From a bacterium SCSIO 12696 (GTDB taxonomy: Bacteria > Pseudomonadota > Gammaproteobacteria > Pseudomonadales > Porticoccaceae): a stretch of 64,000 bases of DNA. The stretch covers positions 2,046,001 to 2,110,000 of the forward strand of contig CP073744.1 of assembly GCA_024397955.1 (NCBI GenBank), in the 5' to 3' direction. The notes beneath the pieces were generated by a model that was not told where the DNA came from, ran no database searches, and saw only the letters and a list, made by a program, of their open reading frames with translations. Each line of letters opens with the position of its first letter. The stretch's first letter is position 1. Both the position numbers and the translations under genes were made by a program. Positions 43,890 to 51,608 of the stretch are shown piece after piece.

Positions 43890-45080
43890 ATGAATCACAA
43901 GCACACACTCGGGGGAATACTGCTAGCGTTATTGCTGTGCGGCTCGGCCTGGGCTCACAACAGCAAAGTGGAAAACCCGGCCCCCACTTGTGGTTTTGGT
44001 GACCTGCGCATCGACAGCGACTTTCCAATGGGACGGGTAAGTGAGTGCTCACAAATTGGCAAGAACGAATACAGCATTAGCGTTAAGCCAGAGAACCGAC
44101 CCATCAACCACTCTGCCTGGTACGCCTTCAAAGTTTACGCGGCGAAAAAGCGCACCATCCGTATTTACCTGAACTACGACCACTCCCCCCATCGCTACCC
44201 GCCCAAAATGAGTCGCGACGGTCGCAACTGGGAACTGTTGCCAGAGAAAAACCAGCAGCTGCTGTACGACAACAAAACCCTGAAACTGACCTTGAAGGTT
44301 GGGCCTGAGCCCCTGTGGATATCCGGCCAGGAAATTATCAGCAATCAGGACCACATCAACTGGGCAGACAACGTGGCAGCCCGGGGCCTGATGCAAAAGA
44401 CCCTGTTGGGTGAATCCGCCGAAGGCCGCCCCATCTACAAGTTGGAATCCAACACCGCCGAGCGCCCCGGCTATGTGGCCATTGTGGGCCGCCAACACCC
44501 TCCGGAAGTTACGGGTGCACTGGCACTGATGCCGTTTGTGGAAGAAGTGATGGGCGATAGCGAACTGGCCCGTCAGTTCCGCGACAAATTCAACGTACTG
44601 GTGGTACCCAATCTCAACCCAGACGGTGTGGAACACGGCCACTGGCGCCATGGTACCGGCGGTATCGATCTGAACCGCGACTGGGGGCCGTTCACCCAAC
44701 CAGAAACACAACTGATGCGCGACGAACTGGCTCGCTTTAAAGGCGAAGACGGCGACTCCCTTTACCTGTTCCTGGACTTTCACTCCACCTACGAAAACAT
44801 TTTCTACACCCAGCCAGACGACAAAAAGAACTTCCCACAAGGGTTCACCAAAGCCTGGCTGGAAGCGCTGCTAAAACGCATTCCCGGCTTTACCATGAAG
44901 CGCAATCCCGGCCACAACCCCGGGCTGCCTACCTCGCGCAACTACATGCACGAAAACTTTGGGGTAACCGCGATCACCTACGAAATGGCGGATAAAACCG
45001 ACCGGGAAGAAATCAAAATCATCGCCGAGCGCGCCGCTCAGGAAATGATGAAACTGCTGCTTTCCAGCTATCAGGAATAA
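43890..45080 (+). CDS. Exported M14-family zinc carboxypeptidase with CCP-like N-terminal domain
   Basis: 396 residues with a signal peptide (LGGILLALLLCGSAWA). The N-terminal ~130 residues (WYAFKVYAAKKRTIRIYLNY, PPKMSRDGRNWELL) resemble the beta-sandwich that precedes the catalytic domain in cytosolic-carboxypeptidase-like M14 enzymes. The catalytic domain has the zinc motif HPPE (RQHPPEVTG), NLNPDGVEHGHWRHGTGGID with LNRDW, the third ligand in LFLDFHSTYEN, and the general-base Glu in TYEMADKTDREE. All metal and catalytic residues are present. The peptide substrate is unknown; location is periplasmic or outside the cell. Confidence 0.88.
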   Translation: MNHKHTLGGILLALLLCGSAWAHNSKVENPAPTCGFGDLRIDSDFPMGRVSECSQIGKNEYSISVKPENRPINHSAWYAFKVYAAKKRTIRIYLNYDHSPHRYPPKMSRDGRNWELLPEKNQQLLYDNKTLKLTLKVGPEPLWISGQEIISNQDHINWADNVAARGLMQKTLLGESAEGRPIYKLESNTAERPGYVAIVGRQHPPEVTGALALMPFVEEVMGDSELARQFRDKFNVLVVPNLNPDGVEHGHWRHGTGGIDLNRDWGPFTQPETQLMRDELARFKGEDGDSLYLFLDFHSTYENIFYTQPDDKKNFPQGFTKAWLEALLKRIPGFTMKRNPGHNPGLPTSRNYMHENFGVTAITYEMADKTDREEIKIIAERAAQEMMKLLLSSYQE

Positions 45081-45088
45081 AAGCTGCC

Positions 45089-45114
45089 ATCCCCGCGAAG
45101 GCGGGGGCGGGGAT
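45089..45114. repeat. GC-rich inverted repeat before the metallo-beta-lactamase-fold gene
   Basis: ATCCCCGC and GCGGGGAT are 8-bp inverted arms around a GAAGGCGGGG middle, a commonly seen intergenic palindrome type. Confidence 0.5.
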
Positions 45115-45141
45115 TCACTGTTTTAAACCGGAGGGAGAACC

Positions 45142-46032
45142 ATGAAAAAAACCGTACTCGCAGTGGCGGCACTGGTTGCATCCAGCGTTACCTTTGCTCA
45201 CAACCACGACCGCTTTGCCAACGTAAAAATAGAAAGCACTCAAGTGACCGACGGCATCTACATGCTGAAAGGGGCGGGCGGTAACCTGGGCCTGTCGATA
45301 GGGGAAGATGGTACCTTCCTGATCGACGACCAATTCGCACCCCTGGCAGATCGTATTGCTGCAGCCATCAAAAAGCTCGGTGGTGACACGCCCAAATTCC
45401 TACTCAACACCCACTGGCACGGCGACCATACCGGTGGCAACGAACACTTTGGTAACGCGGGCAGCATTATTGTGGCCCACGACAACGTGCGCAAACGCCT
45501 CACCACCGAACAGTTTGTCAAAGCCTTTAATATGAAGTCGCCACCACAGCCCAAAGCGGCGCTGCCAGTGGTGACCTTCTCACACACCATGACCTTGCAC
45601 TGGAACGGTGACGAACTGAACGCCGTGCACGTAGGCAACGCCCACACCGACGGCGACAGCTTTGTGGTGTTTAAAAACGCCAACGTGATTCACACTGGCG
45701 ACCTGTACTTTGCCGGTATGTACCCGTTTATTGACCCGGACAGCGGCGGTTCCATCGCCGGTGTGGTTAAAGCCGTGGACAAAATGTTGGCTCACAGCGA
45801 CGACAACACCAAAATTATTCCCGGCCACGGCCCGCTCTCCAACAAAGCGGAACTGCAAAAATACCGGGATATGCTGGCCACTGTTCACAAGCGCATCAAA
45901 GCCCTGAAAGACCAGGGCAAAACCGAAGAAGAGACAGTTGCGGCAAAACCCACTGCGGATCTGGACGCTGTGTGGAATGGCGGTTTTTTAAAAGCGGATA
46001 ACTGGGTAGGAATTATTTACCGGGGTATTTAA
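45142..46032 (+). CDS. Exported metallo-beta-lactamase-fold hydrolase
   Basis: 296 residues with signal peptide (KTVLAVAALVASSVTFA). The zinc motif is NTHWHGDHTGGNEHF, with the further ligands in VGNAHTDGDSFVVF and PGHGPLSNKAEL. It resembles the subclass B3-like periplasmic MBL proteins of marine Gammaproteobacteria; whether it acts on beta-lactams is unknown. A GGAGGGAG ribosome site precedes the ATG. Confidence 0.88.
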   Translation: MKKTVLAVAALVASSVTFAHNHDRFANVKIESTQVTDGIYMLKGAGGNLGLSIGEDGTFLIDDQFAPLADRIAAAIKKLGGDTPKFLLNTHWHGDHTGGNEHFGNAGSIIVAHDNVRKRLTTEQFVKAFNMKSPPQPKAALPVVTFSHTMTLHWNGDELNAVHVGNAHTDGDSFVVFKNANVIHTGDLYFAGMYPFIDPDSGGSIAGVVKAVDKMLAHSDDNTKIIPGHGPLSNKAELQKYRDMLATVHKRIKALKDQGKTEEETVAAKPTADLDAVWNGGFLKADNWVGIIYRGI

Positions 46033-46044
46033 TACCCGAACCAT

Positions 46045-46074
46045 ACAAGGCTCCCGCCCAAGAGGGAGCCTTGT
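46045..46074. terminator. Hairpin between the MBL-fold gene and the DUF1877 gene
   Basis: ACAAGGCTCCC pairs with GGGAGCCTTGT around GCCCAAGA, an 11-bp perfect stem. Only a short TTGTCT follows, so termination is likely but not certain. Confidence 0.55.
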
Positions 46075-46090
46075 CTCAAAGGAGTGAAAA

Positions 46091-46693
46091 ATGGGAATGT
46101 GCTTGGCGCTTCACAGCGTATCCGATAAAAACATTGAAAAAATCCTGAACCAGCCAGAGCTTATATGGCAGCTCATTGCACCAGACGACCCAGAAATTTA
46201 CCAAGACGCTATTCAGCAAATACAACAACCGGGCTTTCTGGCCCGGCTATTTGGTAAAAAGCCACCCGCCCCCGTTGAACCCCAGCAACTGAACCTGGCA
46301 GAAGGCGAGGGCGTTGAAGATGACCTGGATAAATCCTGGCATGGCATCCACTTTTGCCTGAATAAAACCGACTATGACGCACAGCCGCCTATGGACTTTA
46401 TTACCGTGGGCGGCCTAAGCGCTGGTGATATTGATGTGGGCTACGGCCCCGCAAGGCTTTTTCACCACGACACAGTAAAAACCATTCACCAGCACCTATC
46501 GGAAATATCCACGGAAGGCCTACAGGCCAACTACGACCCACAGAAAATGGACGAACTGGATATCTACCCCAATATTTGGAAGCGTGATAGCGATGAAGGT
46601 TTTGAATACATCGCAGACTACTTTGATAACCTTAAAACCTTTGTTGAAAAGTGCGTAAAAAATAAGCTGGGAATGGCGGTGTATTTGTGTTGA
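46091..46693 (+). CDS. DUF1877 (YfbM-like) protein
   Basis: 200 residues. The start MGMCLALHSVSDKNIEKIL and the segment WHGIHFCLNKTDYDAQPPMDFI match the YfbM family. A Pro-rich loop (GKKPPAPVEPQQL) is inserted near residue 60. No function is established. It has no signal peptide. Confidence 0.85.
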   Translation: MGMCLALHSVSDKNIEKILNQPELIWQLIAPDDPEIYQDAIQQIQQPGFLARLFGKKPPAPVEPQQLNLAEGEGVEDDLDKSWHGIHFCLNKTDYDAQPPMDFITVGGLSAGDIDVGYGPARLFHHDTVKTIHQHLSEISTEGLQANYDPQKMDELDIYPNIWKRDSDEGFEYIADYFDNLKTFVEKCVKNKLGMAVYLC

Positions 46694-46789
46694 ATATCCG
46701 TTACGAACCGTAATCGGTAGCACAAAGAAGGCGCTGGTAAATTTGTATTTAACGGTAACATCCATTGATAAACAAAAATAAGGAACGTT

Positions 46790-47260
46790 ATGACGGATAA
46801 TAACTTGTATAAATCTCCAGATAGCGAATTGGTAAGCACTTCTTCAGCTGAAGATATTGCTACCTATCGAAAAAAGCTAATACCGAAATGGATCAAAGTA
46901 TTTGGCTGGATATTTATTGTGATAGGTAGTTTGGCGCCAATGATAGCTATTTTTTCAGCAATGACTGGAGTGAATGGCGAGTTCGCCCTTTATGGGTTAG
47001 AAACTACCGGGTCGATACTTTCCCCAGTAGCGATGCTAATTGTAGGACTTTTTTTGGCCCATGGAATTTGCGCATTTGGCCTACTGTTTACAAGATCTTG
47101 GGGTGTTAGCTCTTGTATGGTGTTGGGGTATATCAGTGCAGGAATATGCGTTTATACAATGTTTATTGGTGATGGCCTATTCATTCGCTTGGAATTAGCT
47201 GTTCTCATCCCGTATATCGTTAAGTTGCACAAACTAAAACCAATTTGGTCAGGTAGTTAA
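46790..47260 (+). CDS. Hypothetical membrane protein
   Basis: 156 residues starting MTDNNLYKSPDSELV, a hydrophilic start common in small bacterial membrane proteins of the DUF-type family, then four hydrophobic segments (VFGWIFIVIGSLAPMIAIFSA, GSILSPVAMLIVGLFLAHGI, CMVLGYISAGICVYTMFI, LELAVLIPYIV). No motif points to function. AT-rich relative to neighbours. Confidence 0.7.
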   Translation: MTDNNLYKSPDSELVSTSSAEDIATYRKKLIPKWIKVFGWIFIVIGSLAPMIAIFSAMTGVNGEFALYGLETTGSILSPVAMLIVGLFLAHGICAFGLLFTRSWGVSSCMVLGYISAGICVYTMFIGDGLFIRLELAVLIPYIVKLHKLKPIWSGS

Positions 47261-47320
47261 AAGGTCGGCAAGTTTAAAAACTGTTAAAAGCACCCTAAAT
47301 TTGAGGCGAAAAATTTAACA

Positions 47321-47788
47321 ATGAACATCTACCTCGCCATAAAAACTCTCCATATCCTGAGTTCCACCGTGCTGTTTGGTACCGGCATAGGCATAGCCTT
47401 CTTTATGTTTCGCTCGATGCGAGCAAACAACCTTCACGAAAAACTTTACGCTGCTAAAAATACCGTATTGGCTGACTGCCTGTTCACCCTGCCCGCAGTG
47501 ATTATTCAGCCGTTATCTGGAATCGCACTGATTTATCTGGTGGGCTATAACTGGAACGATTTTTGGTTAACCACCACCTACATTATTTATATTCTGGTCG
47601 GCTTGTGTTGGCTGCCGGTAGTGTGGATTCAAATACAACTGAAAAAAATGCTCGCTTTGGCCATAGAAACAGAGGAACAACTTCCCCAGCGTTATTATCG
47701 GCTATTTAAACTGTGGTGTGCGTTGGGTTGGCCAGCCTTTATAGGTTTGATGGCAGTGTTTTACCTGATGGTGGCCAAACCGGTATGA
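47321..47788 (+). CDS. DUF2269-family membrane protein
   Basis: 155 residues with four membrane segments. YLAIKTLHILSSTVLFGTG and GIAFFMFRSMRANN match DUF2269. The stop codon overlaps the start of the next gene (ATGA), so the three genes to 49898 form an operon. Confidence 0.82.
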   Translation: MNIYLAIKTLHILSSTVLFGTGIGIAFFMFRSMRANNLHEKLYAAKNTVLADCLFTLPAVIIQPLSGIALIYLVGYNWNDFWLTTTYIIYILVGLCWLPVVWIQIQLKKMLALAIETEEQLPQRYYRLFKLWCALGWPAFIGLMAVFYLMVAKPV

Positions 47789-48783
47789 ACGAGTTTTCCG
47801 CAGAAGGCGTTTGGTTTATCTACGATGGCGAGTGCCCAATTTGCAATCAGGCTGCCCAGGCCCTGCGTATCAAAGAAAAGTACGGCGCACTACATTTATT
47901 AAATGCTCGCGAAGAAAAAGGACATCCTCTTCTACAAACAATTACACAAAAAGAATTTGACCTGGACGAAGGCATGGTGATCTACACTGATGGCCGCTTT
48001 TACCACGGCAAAGATGCCCTCAAATTTATGGCCCGCCATGGCGAAACCAAAAATCCGTTTATGGCGTTTTGCAAAAGCCTGTTCTGGTCAGACGGGTTGG
48101 CCAAATTTTTATACCCGCCCATGCGTGCAGTACGCAACTGGTTAATCAATCGTAAGGGCGCAGGGCGTATCGATAATTTGCAGTTAAAAGAACAGCCGAT
48201 TTTTCAATCTATCTTTGGTGACAGCTGGCAAGCACTGCCACCAGTAATGCACAAGCACTACCGCAACCGGCCCTACACAAACGACAAATATTTGGTGCGC
48301 GGACGTCTGGATGTAATGTGCAAACCCCCCCTTACTTGGCTAGCACCGCTGATGCGTTTAATGGGGCAAATCCCCACCCGCAACGCGCAAAACGTACAGA
48401 CAACAGTAGAGTTTCAAAGTGAGATAAAGAGTAAGGCATTTCACTTTTACCGCAAATTCTATTTCACGGCTGACAAGCCCTATATCTTCCATTCAAAAAT
48501 GCTGCCGCTAAACGATGGCGAAGTCGTGGAACTAATGGCGTTTGGATTGGGCTGGAAATCCAAATACAGCTGGGACGGCGAAAAGGTGATTCTGGCGCAC
48601 AGGGGTTATGTACTGCGTTTGTTCGGCTGGCTTATGCCACTACCTTTGCATTGGTTTATGGGCAAAGGCTACGCCGAAGAGCGCGCCATAGACGACAATC
48701 ACTTTGAAATGGAAACCCATATTCGCCACCCATGGTGGGGCAAAGTGTATGAGTACAAAGGAAAGTTCGAGGTGGTCGATTGA
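47785..48783 (+). CDS. Fusion of a DCC thioredoxin-like domain (DUF393) and DUF4166
   Basis: 332 residues from ATG 47785, which overlaps the preceding stop by 4 bp. Residues 1-125 are a DCC/DUF393 domain with the redox motif IYDGECPICNQAA (Cys17, Cys20) and HGKDALKFMARH. Residues from about 155 onward are a DUF4166 domain (RGRLDVMCKPPLTWLAPLM, FHFYRKFYF, YEYKGKFEVV). The two are separate proteins in many genomes. Redox activity is inferred from the CxxC pair; DUF4166 has no known function. Confidence 0.8.
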   Translation: MNEFSAEGVWFIYDGECPICNQAAQALRIKEKYGALHLLNAREEKGHPLLQTITQKEFDLDEGMVIYTDGRFYHGKDALKFMARHGETKNPFMAFCKSLFWSDGLAKFLYPPMRAVRNWLINRKGAGRIDNLQLKEQPIFQSIFGDSWQALPPVMHKHYRNRPYTNDKYLVRGRLDVMCKPPLTWLAPLMRLMGQIPTRNAQNVQTTVEFQSEIKSKAFHFYRKFYFTADKPYIFHSKMLPLNDGEVVELMAFGLGWKSKYSWDGEKVILAHRGYVLRLFGWLMPLPLHWFMGKGYAEERAIDDNHFEMETHIRHPWWGKVYEYKGKFEVVD

Positions 48784-49898
48784 GTGGCCCTATAAAGCGT
48801 GTATTGATTATTGGTGGTTACGGCAACTTTGGCCGTTTTATCGCCAAACGACTGGCTACCGATGCCAACCGGCAATTGATCATTGCCGGTCGCTCACTGG
48901 AAAAAGCCCAAGCACTGATTGCCGACATGGAGGCGGCCAATCAGCCAGAAGCAATAGCCCTGGATATTCACCAAAACCTTGAACAGTCATTACAGGCTAT
49001 AAAGCCAAATATCGTGATTCACACCTCCGGCCCCTTTCAGGGGCAGGGCCACGATGTGGCGAAAGCCTGTATCCAATGCGGCGCACACTATATTGACTTG
49101 GCAGATGGTCGGGAATTTGTGGCAGGCATTGACGCACTCGACGCTCAGGCAAAAGCCGCCGGAATAACTGTAATCAGCGGTGCCAGCTCTGTTCCCTGCT
49201 TAACCTCGGCACTGATGGATTACTACCAAGATGACTTCAGTGAAATGGAATCGCTGGATTACGGCATCACCACCGCCCAGAAAACCACCCGCGGCTTGGC
49301 CACCACAGCAGCCATACTTAGCTATACGGGCAAACCGTTTACTACACGGATAGAAGGCAAAGAGCGCTCTGTCTATGGCTGGCAAGGGCTAAAGCGAAAG
49401 CACTTTAAACAACTTGGCTGGCGCCTGCTGGGCAACTGTAATGTGCCTGATCTGGCGCTGTTTCCCAAACGTTACCCAAGCCTAAAAACTATTCGCTTCT
49501 ATGCCGGGCTGGAATTGCCATTTATTCATATAACTCTATGGTTGCTATCCTTTTTGGTACGAATCGGGTTAATTCGCAAATTGGAAAAGTCCGCAGGCTT
49601 ACTACTAAAAACCTCCTTCCTGTTCGACCGCCTGGGCAGTGCCAATAGTGGCTTTTATATGCAGCTTTCAGGTAAGGGGAAAGAGGGCAAGCCCAAAACC
49701 ATAGAATTTGAGCTTACCGCTAAAAGTGGCGATGGGCCCTATATTCCCTGTATGCCAGCTATATTGCTTTGCGGCAAATTAGCACGAGGGGAGCTGAATC
49801 AGGCAGGGGCTTATCCCTGTATTGGGTTTATCAGTAAGGAAGAGTATTTAATGGCTTTGGAAAGTATGGATATTTCTTGGGAAGAAAGCACCTCCTAA
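48780..49898 (+). CDS. Saccharopine-dehydrogenase-like NAD(P)-binding protein
   Basis: 372 residues, starting in a 4-bp overlap with the DUF4166 gene. The Rossmann motif is IIGGYGNFGRFIAKRLA (12-19), followed by VIHTSGPFQGQGHDVAKAC and YIDLADGREFV, as in the saccharopine dehydrogenase-like family. Conserved co-location with DUF4166 and DCC domains suggests a shared redox pathway, but no substrate is known. Confidence 0.85.
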   Translation: MSGPIKRVLIIGGYGNFGRFIAKRLATDANRQLIIAGRSLEKAQALIADMEAANQPEAIALDIHQNLEQSLQAIKPNIVIHTSGPFQGQGHDVAKACIQCGAHYIDLADGREFVAGIDALDAQAKAAGITVISGASSVPCLTSALMDYYQDDFSEMESLDYGITTAQKTTRGLATTAAILSYTGKPFTTRIEGKERSVYGWQGLKRKHFKQLGWRLLGNCNVPDLALFPKRYPSLKTIRFYAGLELPFIHITLWLLSFLVRIGLIRKLEKSAGLLLKTSFLFDRLGSANSGFYMQLSGKGKEGKPKTIEFELTAKSGDGPYIPCMPAILLCGKLARGELNQAGAYPCIGFISKEEYLMALESMDISWEESTS

Positions 49899-49906
49899 CC
49901 CCTCCC

Positions 49907-49943
49907 CGTCATTGCGAGGAGCCGAAGGCGACGCGGCAATCTC
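49907..49943. repeat. Dispersed palindromic repeat, copy 4 (half element)
   Basis: One arm only: CGTCATTGCGAGGAGCC then GAAGGCGACGCGGCAATCTC. It lies at the left border of the AT-rich SMEK-Argonaute segment. Confidence 0.8.
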
Positions 49944-50002
49944 TCTCAGAAACCGCCTATCTTCAAGTCGACATGGCCTGTTCACATCAAATGTTAAATA
50001 AA

Positions 50003-50014
50003 GCACTATAGTGC
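50003..50014. promoter_or_regulatory. Palindrome GCACTATAGTGC upstream of the SMEK-Argonaute operon
   Basis: A perfect 12-bp palindrome about 160 bp before the first start codon, within the only non-coding DNA that could hold the operon promoter. It could be an operator. No clear -35/-10 pair was found next to it. Confidence 0.35.
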
Positions 50015-50177
50015 CTATACAGCTGGCAGGATGTGCGGCAGGGGGTATTCAGGGTTTCCTTTCTAGTTTGTTTCTTGTCGGCTAATAATGCTCTTTTGAA
50101 TAGAGTGTCTGTTTTCGAACCAAAGCGGACACTGGAACCAAAAATCGAACGAATAAATAAATTTAAGGATTTCGTCA

Positions 50178-51608
50178 TTGAAAGCTAAATTAGAATTGGA
50201 AAACGATCTAAGAGATATTGTTTCTCGCATAATGTCTCAAGTATCCATAGCTTCAAAGCAAACCCGAACAGATATCAATCTAGCCTCTGAGGATGCATGG
50301 ATACCGATCCTGAGGGAGGTATTTCAGGCGTCTAAACTTGAAAATTTAAATCGCCATCAAAAAAATTATCCCGGGATTGATCTTGGAGATACCGAAAATC
50401 GCATTAGCTTTCAAGTAACGGCAACAACTAACCTCGACAAAGTAAAAGATTCAGTAACCACATTTATTGACAAGCAATATTACAATACTTTTGATGACCT
50501 CTATGTGTTTACCCTAGTTAAACGGCAAAAAACATACTCGCAAGAAGCAATCGATAAGATAGTTGGTGAAATGCCGTTTCATTTTTCTACGAGTGAACAC
50601 ATTGTTGATCCAGAAGTAATAGTGGAAAAAATTACGAGCATGCGTTTTGCGACGCAGCAGAGATTACTTAGAGAGTTAAAGGGCGTCGCAGGAGATATTG
50701 ATGCCAGAATTAACAGTTTGGATACGGATGACAATGTTCCATATGTTTTTGTATCTAACTTAGCTCAAGTGACTTTCCCAACTTCGATCTATAGTGCAGT
50801 TCCAGAAATTGATAAAGATGGCATTTGGGAGACTGCAAAAGAATTCTTGACATATCTGCCTAAAAAAAAGACGACGCGATCATGTTTGTATCTAGGGTTA
50901 GAGTTAGCTGGGTACTCACACGCTCAATTTGTACTTCACGAAAATAAAGTATTCACATTTGAAAACTTGGAAGAGTCTTCTCCTTTCTCTGGAATGATAG
51001 ATGAGGGAACAATCGAACGGTTTGATGTTACAGAATTTTTCAATAGCGAATTCTCAGAATATGAAAATATTTTTAAACAACTTTTGAAGTCCAATATACA
51101 AGAGACTCTAAAAAAGGATGAGGTTTATTATCGGAGAAAAGATAGACTTTTCTTGTTTATGCCAAAAGAGGAAGGCGATAAAGCGAGAAAAGTAACTTGG
51201 AAAGATAAGCGGAAGGCGACGAGAACTGTTTATGATCAGATAAAGTCTTCTAAAGATGAATATAAAATATACGCACATAGGCACTTTGGCTTTGATTTAA
51301 CTTTTACCATGATTGAGGATGAATGGTACTGCATGATATATCCATCGTGGCTGTTTACATACCAACTAAAGCGCACACATTTAGACAATCATAAATTGGT
51401 ATCAGATAAAAAGAAGCTTGAGAAAAATCATTCTGTCAGGGATCACATTAGATTCGTATCCAGTTACCTAGGTGAGCTGACATCAAAAAATGAATCATTT
51501 GTAAAAATAAGCAGCCCTCTGGAGTTTGAATTCAAACACTCAGAGATCGTTGATTTGTCCGACGAGGAAGATTTGGAGGGAGAAAATGAAATTCAAAATA
51601 TTGGATGA
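50178..51608 (+). CDS. SMEK-domain protein with APAZ-like C-terminal half, partner of a short Argonaute
   Basis: 476 residues from TTG 50178, which has an AAGGA site 9 bp upstream; the next ATG (50235) would cut into the conserved N-terminus. Residues 1 to about 155 are a SMEK domain: LRDIVSRIMSQVSIASKQTR, TDINLASEDAWIPILREVF, and the signature YPGIDLGD (Asp68, Asp71) followed by ISFQVTATTNLDKVKDSV. The Asp...QVT spacing recalls a restriction-endonuclease-like core, though the expected Lys is absent. Residues ~190-440 have the character of an APAZ domain: YVFVSN, DRLFLFMP, KIYAHRHFGFDLTF, WYCMIYPSWLFTYQL and KKLEKNHSVRDHIRF. The 3' end overlaps the Argonaute gene by 23 bp. Base composition is far more AT-rich than flanking genes, indicating acquisition. 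Probable role: effector of an immune complex. Confidence 0.8.
   Translation: MKAKLELENDLRDIVSRIMSQVSIASKQTRTDINLASEDAWIPILREVFQASKLENLNRHQKNYPGIDLGDTENRISFQVTATTNLDKVKDSVTTFIDKQYYNTFDDLYVFTLVKRQKTYSQEAIDKIVGEMPFHFSTSEHIVDPEVIVEKITSMRFATQQRLLRELKGVAGDIDARINSLDTDDNVPYVFVSNLAQVTFPTSIYSAVPEIDKDGIWETAKEFLTYLPKKKTTRSCLYLGLELAGYSHAQFVLHENKVFTFENLEESSPFSGMIDEGTIERFDVTEFFNSEFSEYENIFKQLLKSNIQETLKKDEVYYRRKDRLFLFMPKEEGDKARKVTWKDKRKATRTVYDQIKSSKDEYKIYAHRHFGFDLTFTMIEDEWYCMIYPSWLFTYQLKRTHLDNHKLVSDKKKLEKNHSVRDHIRFVSSYLGELTSKNESFVKISSPLEFEFKHSEIVDLSDEEDLEGENEIQNIG

Noticed and set aside
49987-50178. A 63-codon minus-strand frame upstream of the SMEK gene
   Set aside because: No ribosome site, no recognised domain, and it covers the only room for the operon promoter.
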